Both the position numbers and the translations under genes were made by a program. The notes beneath the pieces are model-generated. The model was not told the DNA's origin. It saw only the letters and a program-made list of their open reading frames with translations, and ran no database searches. Of a stretch of DNA of 64,000 bases, positions 63,221 through 64,000 are shown in pieces; the stretch's first letter is position 1, and each line of letters opens with the position of its first letter. The DNA is from Candidatus Nanopelagicales bacterium (GTDB taxonomy: Bacteria; Actinomycetota; Actinomycetes; S36-B12; GCA-2699445): assembly GCA_037045355.1 (NCBI GenBank), contig JBAOHO010000026.1, positions 124,001-188,000 on the forward strand. Reading direction: 5' to 3'.

Positions 63221-64000
63221 ATGACGAGCTACACCCGCGCAGCAGCGGGTGCACTTCTCCTGGCTCTGACGTCGGCAGGAATCGCGGCGCCGGCCAGTGC
63301 TGTGCCCGTGCTGCCCGCTGAGGATCCGGCGCCCACGGCGACGTCGGATCCGCTCACCGCGCAGATCACCGAAACGACCGATCAACTGCAGACCGACCTC
63401 ACCGAGATGCGTGCGCAGCAGACAGCTGCCCAAGAGCGCTACCTCGCCGCGCGGACGAAGGCCGCCAAACTGCGCAAACTGGTGGCCGCCAACCAGTCCG
63501 CGGCTGACGAGGCGCGACTCGTCGTCGGCCAGTACGCCCGATCGATCTACATGAACGGTTCGACGGACCTCAGCGTCCTCGCCTCGATGATCGACACGGC
63601 CGACCCCAACGAGCTGATGGACCGAGCCGACGAGGCGCTGCGGGTCGGAGATCGCAAAGACGATCAGTACGACGACGCCATGGCATTGCTGAAGCGCAAC
63701 CAGGAGGTCAAAGAGCAGGCCGACTCCGCGCAACTGGCCGCTGAGGCGAGCCTGCAGACGATCTCGACCCAGGTCCAAGGGCTGCAACGCCAGTTGGCCG
63801 ACGTGGCCAACCAGTGGGCCGACCATCTGGCCGGAATGGACGGCATGCTCGACCCGGCTCAGGCCAAGGCGAACAGTGACGCGGCGTCACAGTGGGCCGA
63901 CTACCTCACGCGCCTGGCGGACCTGAGGGCTCCCAGCATCACGGTGGACGAACTGACGAAGGACAAGCCACCGCAAGGCGTCAGCCGAAGCCGAAAGAAC
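63221..64000 (+). CDS. Secreted coiled-coil protein, probable NlpC/P60 peptidoglycan hydrolase N-terminus, cut by window edge
   Basis: The ATG at 63221 begins a signal peptide ('AAAGALLLALTSAGIAAPASA'), and 260 codons are seen before the right edge. A long coiled coil follows (residues about 45-190, with 'ITETTDQLQTDLTEMRAQQTAAQERYLAAR') including 'GQYARSIYMNGSTDLSVLASMIDTADPNELMDR', which is the RipA/NlpC-P60-type regulatory domain. The catalytic domain must lie beyond the window, so the hydrolase call is by inference. A TATGAT hexamer sits 10 bp before the start codon. Confidence 0.7.
   Translation, partial: MTSYTRAAAGALLLALTSAGIAAPASAVPVLPAEDPAPTATSDPLTAQITETTDQLQTDLTEMRAQQTAAQERYLAARTKAAKLRKLVAANQSAADEARLVVGQYARSIYMNGSTDLSVLASMIDTADPNELMDRADEALRVGDRKDDQYDDAMALLKRNQEVKEQADSAQLAAEASLQTISTQVQGLQRQLADVANQWADHLAGMDGMLDPAQAKANSDAASQWADYLTRLADLRAPSITVDELTKDKPPQGVSRSRKN

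Overview
The window is about 64 kb of GC-rich, densely packed chromosome from an actinomycete-type bacterium (Actinomycetota). Many genes start with GTG, and many neighbours overlap by ATGA or GTGA. The gene order matches a conserved actinobacterial neighbourhood known from Mycobacterium and Streptomyces: DUF4177, RidA, NUDIX, MBL hydrolase, crp, nth, CoA-type NUDIX, epoxide-hydrolase-like protein, holin-like protein, nhaA, acs, HAD phosphatase, Ssd/CpaE, CpaF, TadB, TadC, Flp-like pilin, TadE, helicase, STAS/anti-sigma pair, hppA, topA, tmk, holB. I cannot name a genus. No rRNA, tRNA, phage, insertion sequence or CRISPR array was seen.

Layout. 1-2.3 kb: a secreted metallophosphatase (cut by the left edge) and an LCIB-type beta-carbonic anhydrase. 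2.3-14.5 kb: a polyamine uptake and catabolism locus. A leftward operon holds two paralogous aminoaldehyde dehydrogenases, PotD-A-B-C, an FAD amine oxidase and an MmsA-like dehydrogenase; a divergent Lrp regulator and class III aminotransferase face it. 14.5-21.8 kb: TSUP transporter, DUF4177, RidA, NUDIX, MBL, methyltransferase, Crp, an RsiG-like c-di-GMP-binding anti-sigma factor, endonuclease III and a CoA-type NUDIX. 22-29 kb: a lipid/alcohol module (DJ-1 protein, wax ester synthase/DGAT, aldehyde dehydrogenase, cholesterol-oxidase-like GMC enzyme, TetR, GAP-family exporter). 29-39.6 kb: phosphoesterase, alpha/beta hydrolase, holin-like protein, NhaA, thioesterase, acetyl-CoA synthetase, degenerate Fic protein, matrixin protease, HAD phosphatase, AlkD-like glycosylase. 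39.8-48.2 kb: a Tad-type secretion/pilus operon with TerC and the linked DEAD/DEAH helicase. 48.3-54 kb: secreted RCC1 propeller, STAS/kinase regulatory pair, H+-pyrophosphatase. 54-64 kb: topA-cysK-cysE-tmk-holB, a PspM-like membrane protein, a secreted TAP-type hydrolase, and the start of a coiled-coil secreted protein of cell-wall-hydrolase type.

Three things stand out. First, the gene at 19698-20252 carries two copies of the c-di-GMP-binding signature of Streptomyces RsiG. Second, unrelated short tandem repeats sit in many gene gaps, densest between crp and rsiG. Third, four otherwise intact genes (FAD oxidase, WS/DGAT, nhaA, TAP hydrolase) each need removal of one base to restore a family-like frame, which points to assembly error, phase variation or early decay.
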